In this document: piece after piece, positions 1-6,199 of the stretch
How the letters are laid out: the number at the start of each line of letters is the position of its first letter
Numbering within the stretch: the stretch's first letter is position 1
NCBI GenBank assembly: GCA_946011705.1
Contig: CAMGCA010000026.1
Coordinates: 1 to 12,019 of the forward strand
Source of the DNA: an uncultured Clostridia bacterium
Lineage (GTDB): Bacteria > Bacillota > Clostridia > Oscillospirales > Oscillospiraceae
Length of the DNA: 12,019 nucleotides
Reading direction: 5' to 3'
Position numbers and translations under genes: made by a program
The notes under the pieces: generated by a model
What the model was told of the DNA's origin: nothing
Databases searched by the model: none
Seen by the model: only the letters and a program-made list of their open reading frames with translations

Positions 1-46
1 CTACGCCCCTATGATACCCTCTTCGCCCCCCAATTGCAACCCCTTT

Positions 47-116
47 TTCATGTTCACAAATTGGGGTAGTATTCTTTACAAATTATTCATGTTTCTTTGT
101 CGTGATTCGCTATAAT
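47..116 (+). promoter_or_regulatory. Promoter of the PhoB-type regulator gene with Pho-box-like repeats
   Basis: A consensus -10 box, TATAAT, lies at 111-116. No good -35 box stands 17 bp upstream. Instead TTCACA (53-58), TTTACA (75-80) and TTCATG (86-91) fall on an 11-bp lattice, with the lattice position at 64 degenerate; another TTCATG is at 47-52. TT-A-CA hexamers spaced by 5 bp are the known binding pattern of PhoP/PhoB-type regulators. A weak -35 region combined with such repeats fits an activated, possibly self-regulated promoter. The -10 call is solid; the operator is inference from spacing. Confidence 0.5.
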
Positions 117-148
117 AGGAAAAAAGGGAACTTAGGGAGGAACTTAGC

Positions 149-835
149 ATGGCTGTATCGGTACTCATCGCGGAAGATGATCACAATATCGCGGAGCTGC
201 TGCAAATGTATCTGGAAAAGGAAGGCTACGCTGTCACCGTGGCCGCCGACGGCGGACAGGGTCTCGCCAAATTCCGGGCCATCAAGCCGGATCTGGTGCT
301 GCTGGATGTGATGATGCCCGTCATGGACGGCTGGGCCGTGTGCAAGGCCATCCGGGCCGAGTCCCAGACCCCCATTATTATGTTAACCGCCAAGGGCGAG
401 ACCGATGACAAGGTCACGGGTCTCAAATCCGGCGCAGACGACTACATCACCAAACCCTTCGAAATGAAGGAAGTACTGGCCCGGATTGAGGCGGTGCTGC
501 GCCGCAGCGCCGGTGTCACCACGGAGAAGAAGGCCCGCCGGCTGGTCTTCGACAAGCTGACCATCGACATGGACGCCTTCGAGCTGATCGTGGACGGCAA
601 GAAAATCGACACGCCTCCCAAGGAGATGGAGCTATTATACTATCTGGCCTCCTCCCCCAACCGGGTCTACACCCGCAACCAGCTTCTGGACGAGGTCTGG
701 GGCTTTGACTACTTCGGCGACAGCCGAACGGTGGACGTCCACGTCAAGCGGCTGCGGGAAAAGCTGGAGAATGTGGATGCAAACTGGAGCCTGAAAACCG
801 TCTGGGGCGTTGGGTATAAGTTTGAGGTACTCTAA
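149..835 (+). CDS. Response regulator, OmpR/PhoB family (receiver plus winged helix)
   Basis: This 228-residue DNA-binding response regulator would act in the cytoplasm as a phosphorylation-controlled transcription factor. Residues 1-118 form a receiver domain: acidic pair D10/D11, phosphoacceptor D53 in LLDVMMP, T80 and K102 in TKPF. Residues 130-228 form an OmpR-type winged helix, including the SRTVDVHVKRLREKL recognition helix and the closing VWGVGYKF. The length is typical. The start is supported by a GGGAGG ribosome site at 135-140, 8 nt upstream of ATG. No histidine kinase follows: after the stop comes a hairpin and a 1.2-kb gene-poor stretch, so this is an orphan unless its kinase lies upstream of the window. 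The subfamily resembles PhoB/PhoP/VicR, but the target genes cannot be named from sequence. Confidence 0.93.
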   Translation: MAVSVLIAEDDHNIAELLQMYLEKEGYAVTVAADGGQGLAKFRAIKPDLVLLDVMMPVMDGWAVCKAIRAESQTPIIMLTAKGETDDKVTGLKSGADDYITKPFEMKEVLARIEAVLRRSAGVTTEKKARRLVFDKLTIDMDAFELIVDGKKIDTPPKEMELLYYLASSPNRVYTRNQLLDEVWGFDYFGDSRTVDVHVKRLREKLENVDANWSLKTVWGVGYKFEVL

Positions 836-841
836 TACTCT

Positions 842-873
842 TTCTTGATAGAATTATTAAATTTTATCAAGAA
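842..873. repeat. AT-rich hairpin just after the response regulator
   Basis: TTCTTGATA (842-850) pairs with TATCAAGAA (865-873). The stem continues through a G-U pair and AATT/AATT to an ATTA loop, giving about 14 pairs. It begins 6 nt after the regulator stop codon, so it is the best candidate for its 3' end, but no T-run follows on either strand. It could be an RNA-stabilising stem or a weak terminator. Confidence 0.5.
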
Positions 874-895
874 GGCACCGCCTGTCGGCGTTGTC

Positions 896-931
896 GTTTC
901 CATGATTTTCGGAATGGAAAATCATGGAAAC
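896..931. repeat. Perfect 15-bp hairpin overlapping repeat copy 1
   Basis: GTTTCCATGATTTTC (896-910) and GAAAATCATGGAAAC (917-931) are exact reverse complements around a GGAATG loop. No T-run follows, so a terminator is unlikely. The related second copy near 1678-1708 keeps the loop, but its left arm has diverged and its stem is imperfect. Confidence 0.75.
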
Positions 932-958
932 CCGTCTCATTATGATCTTCATATTAAA
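901..958. repeat. 58-bp direct repeat, copy 1
   Basis: This segment matches 1681-1738 in the same orientation at 52 of 58 positions by hand alignment, with no gaps. Similarity may resume weakly at 960-981 against 1885-1907, which would mean that copy 2 has been split by about 146 bp of hairpin DNA. Read on the minus strand, both copies begin ATG AAG ATC ATA, and two of the differences are synonymous in that frame, hinting at a once-coding origin. Confidence 0.75.
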
Positions 959-1040
959 GTATTCCATTCTACCGAATGAAACATTTTAATTGAATGTGCT
1001 TATCGGATTTGCTCAGCAAAAGGAGAATTTCGTCACCTAC

Positions 1041-1070
1041 GGTAGGGCAGGGGCTTGCCCCCGCCCTACC
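1041..1070. repeat. GC-rich palindromic repeat (REP-like)
   Basis: GGTAGGGC (1041-1048) pairs with GCCCTACC (1063-1070). After one mismatch the stem continues GGGG/CCCC to a CTTG loop. The form (GGTAGGG, a G-run, TTG, a C-run, CCCTACC) is that of short REP-like intergenic repeats common in gut Clostridia. There is no T-tail. Confidence 0.65.
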
Positions 1071-1174
1071 CTTGCCAGTACCAATCCACAAAAGCACAAT
1101 CATGCTGTGTAAAGCCGATATGCACATAATTGAATATCAGTATCATTAAAGTAAAAGTGTACAAATAAAAGAAC

Positions 1175-1303
1175 TGTCATTGCGAACCAGTGACCGCAGT
1201 CACTGGTGTGGCAATCCGTATTCTCTGATAATGTTCGATAACCAACATTTAGGGGGAGAACGGATTCCCACGCCAGTAAAGCGCACTGGCACGGGATTTG
1301 TCA
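1175..1303. mobile_element. Near-palindromic 129-bp MITE/BIME-like element
   Basis: The left arm (1175-1218) and right arm (1261-1303) are inverted copies of one another at about 70-75% identity by eye. Each arm is itself a hairpin: ACCAGTGAC/GTCACTGGT around CGCA at 1186-1207, and GCCAGT/ACTGGC at 1272-1290. Pairing continues inward (CCGT-A-TTCTC at 1216-1225 with GAGAACGG at 1256-1263, then AATGTT at 1230-1235 with AACATT at 1244-1249), so the whole unit can fold into one long structure. It encodes no transposase. The form fits a non-autonomous element or a doublet of REP units. A 60-codon frame through it is not credible. Confidence 0.65.
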
Positions 1304-1420
1304 AGGATAAATTTCCCCTGTGTCCTTTGATGCGTGGTTTTTCTGTGTATCGCACAAAGTGATTTTATTCTTTTTGTGGACTATAGCCTATATCATACTA
1401 CCAACGGTGATGTTTTACAA

Positions 1421-1473
1421 CACAGAAAAAAGAAAAGATGGGCAGCATCCGTAAGTGATTACAGGTGCTGCCC
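1421..1473 (-). terminator. Rho-independent terminator, minus strand
   Basis: The stem pairs GGGCAGCA (1440-1447) with TGCTGCCC (1466-1473) and then CC/GG and GTAA/TTAC around a GTGA loop, about 14 pairs with two single-base bulges. Read on the minus strand it runs straight into a T-rich tail (ATCTTTTCTTTTTT, complement of 1426-1439). No intact minus-strand gene precedes it. The only candidate is the broken frame at 1459-1704, whose last stop codon sits inside the stem. Confidence 0.75.
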
Positions 1474-1704
1474 GTTGAAATATGCTTTGATCCATTTTCT
1501 GACAGAATGAAGGAATCAAATTTCCTGGTCCTGTTTGTGGGATGTGCGCTGCTGCGCCTGTTCAAAATTCTTGCGGGCAGAGTCCACATAGAATTTAATT
1601 TTTCAAAGCTGCTGAGAATCCTCCCGGATGGATTTGAACTGGGCATGGGTTTCGGCATGCTCCTGTTCCAATCTGGCATCCGTAATTTTCGGAATGAAAA
1701 ATCA
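1459..1704 (-). pseudogene. Remnant of a small charged, helix-prone protein gene
   Basis: One minus-strand frame reads as plausible protein across about 80 codons but is interrupted by two in-frame TGA codons (complement of 1603-1605 and 1516-1518) and ends at TAA (1459-1461) inside the terminator stem. The pieces are DARLEQEHAETHAQFKSIRE..., KIKFYVDSARKNFEQAQQR... and FLHSVRKWIKAYFNGQHL. The rich E/Q/R/K content suggests a coiled-coil or helical protein. The upstream end runs into repeat copy 2, where the frame is closed by TGA and a frameshift would be needed to reach the ATG AAG start. I do not recognise the family. TGA is used as a normal stop elsewhere in the window, so recoding is unlikely. 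Confidence 0.45.
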
Positions 1705-1738
1705 TGGATACCCGTCGCTTTATGATCTTCATATTAAA
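1681..1738. repeat. 58-bp direct repeat, copy 2
   Basis: This is the partner of 901-958, with six differences over 58 bp and the same orientation. It lies at the upstream end of the broken minus-strand frame and is followed directly by three consecutive hairpins (1735-1890) that copy 1 lacks. Confidence 0.75.
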
Positions 1739-1798
1739 TTCCCATGCGCTTTCGCAGTGCGCTACCATTTATGAAAGACTTTGACGCATGGGAATTTA
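1735..1798. repeat. Hairpin with perfect 14-bp stem and 36-nt loop
   Basis: TAAATTCCCATGCG (1735-1748) and CGCATGGGAATTTA (1785-1798) are exact reverse complements. It is the first of three stems in a row and starts exactly where the similarity between the two 58-bp repeat copies ends. Confidence 0.7.
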
Positions 1799-1805
1799 TA
1801 TGCAT

Positions 1806-1839
1806 CAGCACCGGTTGCCCCGCAAGGGGCGAGGTGCTG
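1806..1839. repeat. GC-rich two-part stem-loop with GCAA tetraloop
   Basis: The outer stem is CAGCACC/GGTGCTG (1806-1812 with 1833-1839). The inner stem is GCCCC/GGGGC (1817-1821 with 1826-1830), closed by GCAA, a stable GNRA-type tetraloop. No T-run follows on either strand, so it looks like a structured RNA piece or repeat module rather than a terminator. Confidence 0.65.
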
Positions 1840-1849
1840 GCATTTGTTT

Positions 1850-1890
1850 GAAATATTACTGTGAATGCGGAGCTTTCACAGTAATATTTC
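1850..1890. repeat. Perfect 16-bp AT-rich hairpin
   Basis: GAAATATTACTGTGAA (1850-1865) and TTCACAGTAATATTTC (1875-1890) are exact reverse complements around a 9-nt loop. It is the third of the stacked hairpins. A perfect stem this long in AT-rich DNA suggests a recent insertion or active maintenance. Confidence 0.75.
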
Positions 1891-2035
1891 CATCCTCACG
1901 AATGAAAGTCAGTATGAAAATGCGGATATTTTCCCCATTTTTTGAGCTGCACAGCTGGGACTAAAGACTCGCTGTCCAGCCGAAACAGAACTGTTCAGAG
2001 GTTCCCCGATGCACGGTATCAATCTGATAAAAGTG

Positions 2036-2686
2036 TTATGGCAACTGCGCCAGAAGCGCGTCCGGCATTACGCCGGAGAAGCCTGGGATGGTCAGCTCTG
2101 CCGACGGGAGCAGCCGGGCCGTTCCGATGCCGATGGCTTTCATTCCGCCCCGGTGGGCGGCCTCGATACCTGCGGCTGAGTCCTCGAAAACCAGGCACTG
2201 CTCAGGCGGGAGTCCCAGAGCCTCCGCTCCTTTGAGGAACACCTCCGGGTTGGGCTTGCCGTTTACAATTCTCGTGCCGTCGATGACGGCGTCAAAAAAC
2301 GCCGTAATTTCCAGCTTTTTCAGGACAAACTCCGCATTTTTGCTGACACTGCCAAGAGCTGTCCGGTATCCCTCGGCCCGGGCAGCGCGTAAGAATTCCA
2401 ACACGCCCGGCAGCAGCGCCGCCGGGGTCAAAGTGCCGATCATCTCCCGGTAGCGGTCATTTTTCCGGGTGCACAGCCTCTCTTTTTCGGATTCCGAAAG
2501 GGAGCGGTTTCCCTTTTTCAGCAGAATTTCCAGGCACTGTGCCCGGCTGATGCCCAGAAAGGCCTCATGGTCTGCCGGAGTGAGGGGAATTCCCAATTCT
2601 TCGGCAAGCTCCTGCCACGCCCGGGCGTGGAGGGGGTTGGTGTTTACCAGCACCCCATCCAGATCGAAGATTAGGCCCCGGATCAC
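2036..2686 (-). CDS. pgmB: HAD-family beta-phosphoglucomutase-like enzyme
   Basis: This 216-residue cytoplasmic HAD hydrolase has the length of beta-phosphoglucomutase, which interconverts beta-glucose 1-phosphate and glucose 6-phosphate. Catalytic motifs are all present: nucleophile D8 and acid/base D10 in FDLDGV, S113 in GSVSKN, K144 in GKPNP and E168/D169 in FEDSAAGI. Residues that set PgmB apart from plain phosphatases also line up: H20 in the cap hinge, R48 in GISR and K75 in RKND. It is the last gene of the importer operon and begins with GTG overlapping the ATPase stop by 4 bp (GTGA), implying translational coupling. The context suggests it processes a sugar phosphate that the importer delivers or that is made from it. 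A related sugar-phosphate phosphatase is the main alternative. The symbol is by family resemblance. Confidence 0.82.
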   Translation of the reverse strand: MIRGLIFDLDGVLVNTNPLHARAWQELAEELGIPLTPADHEAFLGISRAQCLEILLKKGNRSLSESEKERLCTRKNDRYREMIGTLTPAALLPGVLEFLRAARAEGYRTALGSVSKNAEFVLKKLEITAFFDAVIDGTRIVNGKPNPEVFLKGAEALGLPPEQCLVFEDSAAGIEAAHRGGMKAIGIGTARLLPSAELTIPGFSGVMPDALLAQLP

Positions 2687-4305
2687 AGCAGCTTCAGGGT
2701 GCCGGAGGTGATGCGCCGGCCGCTTGACCGGTCAAAGAGCATCACGCTGCTGCCGGTGATATCCAGCAGGTGTTTGCTTCCGATGGTAAACAGGGTGCTG
2801 CCGAAGACCACGCCGGTGAGCAGATACTCTCCGATGCGCACCTTGACGGTGGATTCCATGCCGGTGGGCATGGCACCGTAAATCTCGCACTCCACATTTC
2901 CGCCGCCGGTGATGGACAGGAACTCCGGGCGGATGCCCAGCACCAGATCCTCGTTGGTGAGCACCGGCTCCTCGTGGATGCCGTCGTCCTCGTCGTTGAC
3001 TCTGGCGATGTGGTAGCGGAAGGTCTCGTCCTTGTTGCTCTTTTCCACATAGCCGCTCTCTCCCGCACGGGCCTTCAGAGCCTGCGCCTGGGCTTCCAGC
3101 TCCTCGTCCCGCCGGTGGAACCACTGGGGCAGCTGCAAGGGCTGCTCGGGGGTGAATACTGCCTTGTGTCCGTCCAGCAGCGTCAGCTCAATGCTGCCCT
3201 CAGGCCCCTGCCAGCCCTTGGCCTCCACAAAGTTGATGGAGGGGTTGCCCACGAAGTCTGCCGCAAAAAGATTGGCAGGGTGATTGTAAACTTCCAGCGG
3301 CGCGGCATACTGCTGAAGGACACCGTTGGTCATCAGGCAGATCTGCGTTGCCAGCGTCATGGCCTCCATTTGGTCGTGGGTGACGTATACGAAGGTGGAG
3401 CCGGTCTCCACATGGAGCCGCTGCAATTCATAGCGCATTTCCAAACGCAGTTTGGCATCCAGATTGGAAAGCGGCTCGTCCATGAACAGCACGCTGGGTT
3501 CAGGAGCCAGGGTCCGGGCAATTGCCACACGCTGCTGCTGACCGCCGGACAGCTCCGCGGGATAGCGGTCCATGAACATACTGATCTTTACAATCCGGGA
3601 CACCCGGCGCACGGACAGGTCGATCTCTTCTTTGGTCAGCTTGCGCACAGCGGTTTCCACCTTGCCGTCCTTAAGAAGCTCAAAGTTCTCGTTGAAAGGC
3701 TGAGCCTTTCGGGCGGCTTCCACCTTTTCTTCCAGAGCCTTTACCTCGGCGGACACGTCCTTACCCTGCTCCAAATGATAGCCGAACAGCTTTTTGGCGG
3801 TGTACTGGGAGATGGTGTAGGTATCGATCAGCTTGATGATGGCCTTCTTTTCGTCCAGCTTGCCGTTTTTATCCCGGCATTCCTCAAGAGTCTTTACCAC
3901 ATCCTGAGGATTTTTGAGGATCTGTGCCAGACGGGCGGCGTTTTTCGCCTCAAAGCTGATCTTCGGCATTTCCTCCTTGATGTTTGACAGGCCGAAGGAA
4001 ATATTCTGGTAGACGGTCATGTTGGGCCACAGGGCATAGTTCTGGAAGAGGAAGCCCACCTTCCGCTTGTTGGCGGGGATGTTGATGCCCAGCTCACTGT
4101 CGAATACCACCGTGTCGCCGATGGTGATGCGTCCGCTGGTGGGGGTCTCCAGCCCCGCGATCATCCGCAGGGTGGTGGTCTTGCCGCAGCCGGAGGGGCC
4201 CAGCAGGGTCACAAACGCATTATTTTCAATGACCAGATTCAGGTCGTCCACACCATAGAACTTGCCCCAGCGCTTGGTGATATGCTCTAATCTGATTTCA
4301 GGCAT
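2683..4305 (-). CDS. ABC transporter ATPase, PotA/MalK/FbpC-like, with large insertions
   Basis: This ATPase, which would power the adjacent permease at the inner face of the membrane, has 540 residues against about 350-370 for the family. Walker A GPSGCGKT is at 36-43, Q-loop Q88, signature LSGGQQQR at 252-259, Walker B SVLFMDEP at 271-278, D-loop SNLD at 280-283 and switch histidine H310. All catalytic motifs are intact. The Q-loop-to-signature distance is 164 residues where relatives have about 50, so roughly 110 extra, charged, lysine-rich residues (about 107-235) sit in the helical subdomain. A second charged insert (about 365-447) interrupts the C-terminal TOBE-like regulatory domain, which resumes at LVLGIRPE. 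Its GGAGGT ribosome site overlaps the last codons of the permease gene, with only 3 nt between the genes. Confidence 0.93.
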   Translation of the reverse strand: MPEIRLEHITKRWGKFYGVDDLNLVIENNAFVTLLGPSGCGKTTTLRMIAGLETPTSGRITIGDTVVFDSELGINIPANKRKVGFLFQNYALWPNMTVYQNISFGLSNIKEEMPKISFEAKNAARLAQILKNPQDVVKTLEECRDKNGKLDEKKAIIKLIDTYTISQYTAKKLFGYHLEQGKDVSAEVKALEEKVEAARKAQPFNENFELLKDGKVETAVRKLTKEEIDLSVRRVSRIVKISMFMDRYPAELSGGQQQRVAIARTLAPEPSVLFMDEPLSNLDAKLRLEMRYELQRLHVETGSTFVYVTHDQMEAMTLATQICLMTNGVLQQYAAPLEVYNHPANLFAADFVGNPSINFVEAKGWQGPEGSIELTLLDGHKAVFTPEQPLQLPQWFHRRDEELEAQAQALKARAGESGYVEKSNKDETFRYHIARVNDEDDGIHEEPVLTNEDLVLGIRPEFLSITGGGNVECEIYGAMPTGMESTVKVRIGEYLLTGVVFGSTLFTIGSKHLLDITGSSVMLFDRSSGRRITSGTLKLL

Positions 4306-4308
4306 GAT

Positions 4309-6138
4309 TTAACCTCCGATTCCTTTATCCAGGCTTGCGCCGGTGACTTTGTTGACAAGGGTGTTGCACACCAGAATGGTAATGATGAGGATCAGGTTGA
4401 TGCCGCTGGAGAAGGCATACAGGCCCATTTCATCGAAGTAATCCAGCGTGGTGGACAGGATGAAGCCCTGTACGCACAGCAGCATGAACAGGCTCAGCTC
4501 CCGCAGGCAGGTCATGAAGGGCAGCAGGTAGCCGCTGATGATGGAGGATTTCTGGATGGGGATGATGATGCGGGTCATGCGCTTGATCCATGGGATGTCC
4601 TGAATGATGGCGGCTTCCTCGATCTCGCCGGACAGCTGCAGCATGGAGTTCAGGGAACTGCGGCTGGCGAAGGGGATGTACTTGATGGTGCCCACGATGA
4701 TCAGCAGGGTGTAGGTGTTAAACAGGTTCAGCTTCTCCGTGGAGAACAGAATGAAGAAGGCCGCGCCGACTGCCAGCGAGGGCATCAGGTATGGCAGGAA
4801 GGCCATTGAGTTGACATAATTCGCCCATTTACTTCGCCGGTTCTTGGACACCGCGTAGCCAACCAGCGTGCCGATGGTGCCCGCCAGCAGGGCGCAGCAC
4901 ACGCTGACGTAGATGGTGCCCCGGAAGGCGTGCCAGATGGTCTCGTTGTGCAGGATGCCCTTCTGGCCGTACATACCGTTCTCGGTGACGTTTTCGCTGG
5001 TGACCCACCACTTGGTAGTCAGGTTGCTGGTATCGCCGGTGTACAGGAAGGAGTCGTCGCCGGGGTGGGGCACGAACGTCTCGACGGCGAAGGAGACGAT
5101 GGGAAAAAGGCTGGGGAAGAAGGTCAGGATCACCAGAATCAGGGCGATGATGTACTTGCCGGATTTACCCAGATTGATCTTGGAGATCTGACCGGATTTG
5201 CCGGTGACGGTGGTGTAGTTCTTCCGGCTGGTGAGAGACAGCTGATTCAGCATCATGATAGCCACGCCGAAGATCATCATGATGATGGCAAGGATGCTGG
5301 CTTCGCCGGTATACTTGGAGTTCATGGACACGTACTTGGTGGACAGGGTGCTCAGGCCCAGATAATGGGGCACGGGGTAGGAACCCATGGCACTGCCGAA
5401 GACCAGCAGAATGGTGGACAGAATGGCGGGCTTGACCATGGGCAGGGTGATGCGGGTCATGATCTTCCACTTGGGGGTGTCCAGAATGGTGGCGGCTTCC
5501 TCAAGGTTCGCGTCCATGTTGCGGAAAATGCCGCCGATAAGAATGTAGGCAAAGGGGGCGTAGTGCAGGCCCTGGACCCCCTGACTGGGCACCAGACTCT
5601 TGCACCAGATCATGGTCCTCTCGATGCCGAACAGGGCTGCGAGAAGACCGTTGGAGGTGCCGGTGACGGCGTTGGAGTTAAAAAGGTTCTGCCACACCAC
5701 GGCCAGCGTCCACTGTGGCATGATATAGGGGAAAATAAAGATGGAACTGATGTACTTGCGCCATGCCATGTTGGTGCGGGTGACGAGGAAGGCCACAATG
5801 CCGCCGAACAGAATAGACACGATGCAGGTGCCCACTGCCAGCAGGAGGGTGTTCAGCAGGGGCGTCCACAGGTTGGTTTTTGCCATCCGGCTGGTAAAGA
5901 GGTCGATGTAGTTGACGAGGGTATAGCCGGACACCTGCCCGGTCAGGTGGGCATCGATGGTGCCGGGGTGAATTTTCAGGGTGTCCTGAATGATGGCCAA
6001 AATGGGGGCGACGGTGGTAACGGTAAAAACAATGCCCATCAGTAACAGGATCACATTATAGGGCTTGGAAAAGAAGGTTTTCGTCTTGTTCAGCCCGATG
6101 GTGAGGCGGCTGGCGGGGGGATTGGCGGTTGTTTTCAT
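4309..6138 (-). CDS. Fused double ABC permease, AfuB/FbpB-like
   Basis: A 609-residue membrane protein carries two complete permease halves in one chain, with about 12 membrane segments. Half one spans about 28-300 and half two about 329-595. Each half has the cytoplasmic EAA loop that docks the ATPase: NLEEAATILDTPKWKIMTRI at 211-230 and EIEEAAIIQDIPWIKRMTRI at 505-524. This fused form is usual for the ferric-iron and sugar-phosphate (AfuB) branch of importers; sugar importers of the MalFG type use two separate genes. A long hydrophilic outside loop (about 352-403) opens the second half. The ATG has a strong AAGGAGG site (complement of 6143-6149). A 95-nt gap containing a stem-loop separates it from the binding-protein gene. 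The substrate is not determined by sequence. Confidence 0.92.
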   Translation of the reverse strand: MKTTANPPASRLTIGLNKTKTFFSKPYNVILLLMGIVFTVTTVAPILAIIQDTLKIHPGTIDAHLTGQVSGYTLVNYIDLFTSRMAKTNLWTPLLNTLLLAVGTCIVSILFGGIVAFLVTRTNMAWRKYISSIFIFPYIMPQWTLAVVWQNLFNSNAVTGTSNGLLAALFGIERTMIWCKSLVPSQGVQGLHYAPFAYILIGGIFRNMDANLEEAATILDTPKWKIMTRITLPMVKPAILSTILLVFGSAMGSYPVPHYLGLSTLSTKYVSMNSKYTGEASILAIIMMIFGVAIMMLNQLSLTSRKNYTTVTGKSGQISKINLGKSGKYIIALILVILTFFPSLFPIVSFAVETFVPHPGDDSFLYTGDTSNLTTKWWVTSENVTENGMYGQKGILHNETIWHAFRGTIYVSVCCALLAGTIGTLVGYAVSKNRRSKWANYVNSMAFLPYLMPSLAVGAAFFILFSTEKLNLFNTYTLLIIVGTIKYIPFASRSSLNSMLQLSGEIEEAAIIQDIPWIKRMTRIIIPIQKSSIISGYLLPFMTCLRELSLFMLLCVQGFILSTTLDYFDEMGLYAFSSGINLILIITILVCNTLVNKVTGASLDKGIGG

Positions 6139-6161
6139 GGAACCTCCTTCCGAAAAGGGAA

Positions 6162-6199
6162 GCGCCTCCGGATCGATTGTTGGACAGATCCAGAGGCGC
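6162..6199 (-). promoter_or_regulatory. Stem-loop between binding-protein and permease genes
   Basis: GCGCCTC-C-GGATC (6162-6174) pairs with GATC-C-AGAGGCGC (6187-6199), a 13-position stem with one mismatch and a 12-nt loop. On the minus strand it is followed by TTCCCTTTTC rather than a true T-run. Stems here commonly protect the upstream binding-protein message or partly end transcription, giving more binding protein than permease. That role is inference. Confidence 0.6.

Larger units (their letters stand above)
836..2035. other. Gene-poor 1.2-kb interval rich in small palindromes
   Basis: No intact gene is supported here. Base composition drops to AT-rich between GC-rich hairpins. At least eight stem-loops occur (842-873, 896-931, 1041-1070, 1175-1303, 1440-1473, 1735-1798, 1806-1839, 1850-1890), along with a 58-bp direct repeat in two copies and one decayed minus-strand frame. 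Short reading frames on both strands lack ribosome sites and run through the repeats. The stretches 982-1040, 1071-1170, 1304-1420 and 1891-2035 show nothing I can name. I see no convincing T-tailed terminator for the importer operon that ends at 2036. Confidence 0.7.

Noticed and set aside
1180..1362. Small plus-strand frame (60 codons)
   Set aside because: Lies almost wholly within the palindromic MITE-like unit and has no ribosome site.
1516..1605. TGA recoding (for example selenocysteine) in the broken minus-strand frame
   Set aside because: TGA serves as a normal stop in several intact genes here, the flanking residues show no selenoprotein motif, and the start is also damaged, so decay is simpler.
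1465..1725. Small plus-strand frame (86 codons) in the gene-poor interval
   Set aside because: No ribosome site, overlaps a terminator stem and the 58-bp repeat, and is antisense to a more protein-like broken frame.
1801..1900. Terminator for the minus-strand importer operon
   Set aside because: The stems at 1806-1839 and 1850-1890 have no T-run on the minus-strand 3' side.
836..2035. CRISPR array
   Set aside because: The repeats are two copies 780 bp apart plus unrelated hairpins; there is no regular repeat-spacer pattern and no cas gene.
2770..3987. Long open frame of 405 codons on the plus strand opposite the ATPase
   Set aside because: Shadow of GC-rich codons in the ATPase gene; composition is G/V/H/Q-rich, no ribosome site, and the opposite strand has clear family motifs.
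4930..6045. Open frame of 371 codons on the plus strand opposite the permease
   Set aside because: Low-complexity G/D/H/Q-rich translation typical of an antisense shadow; the permease on the other strand is unambiguous.
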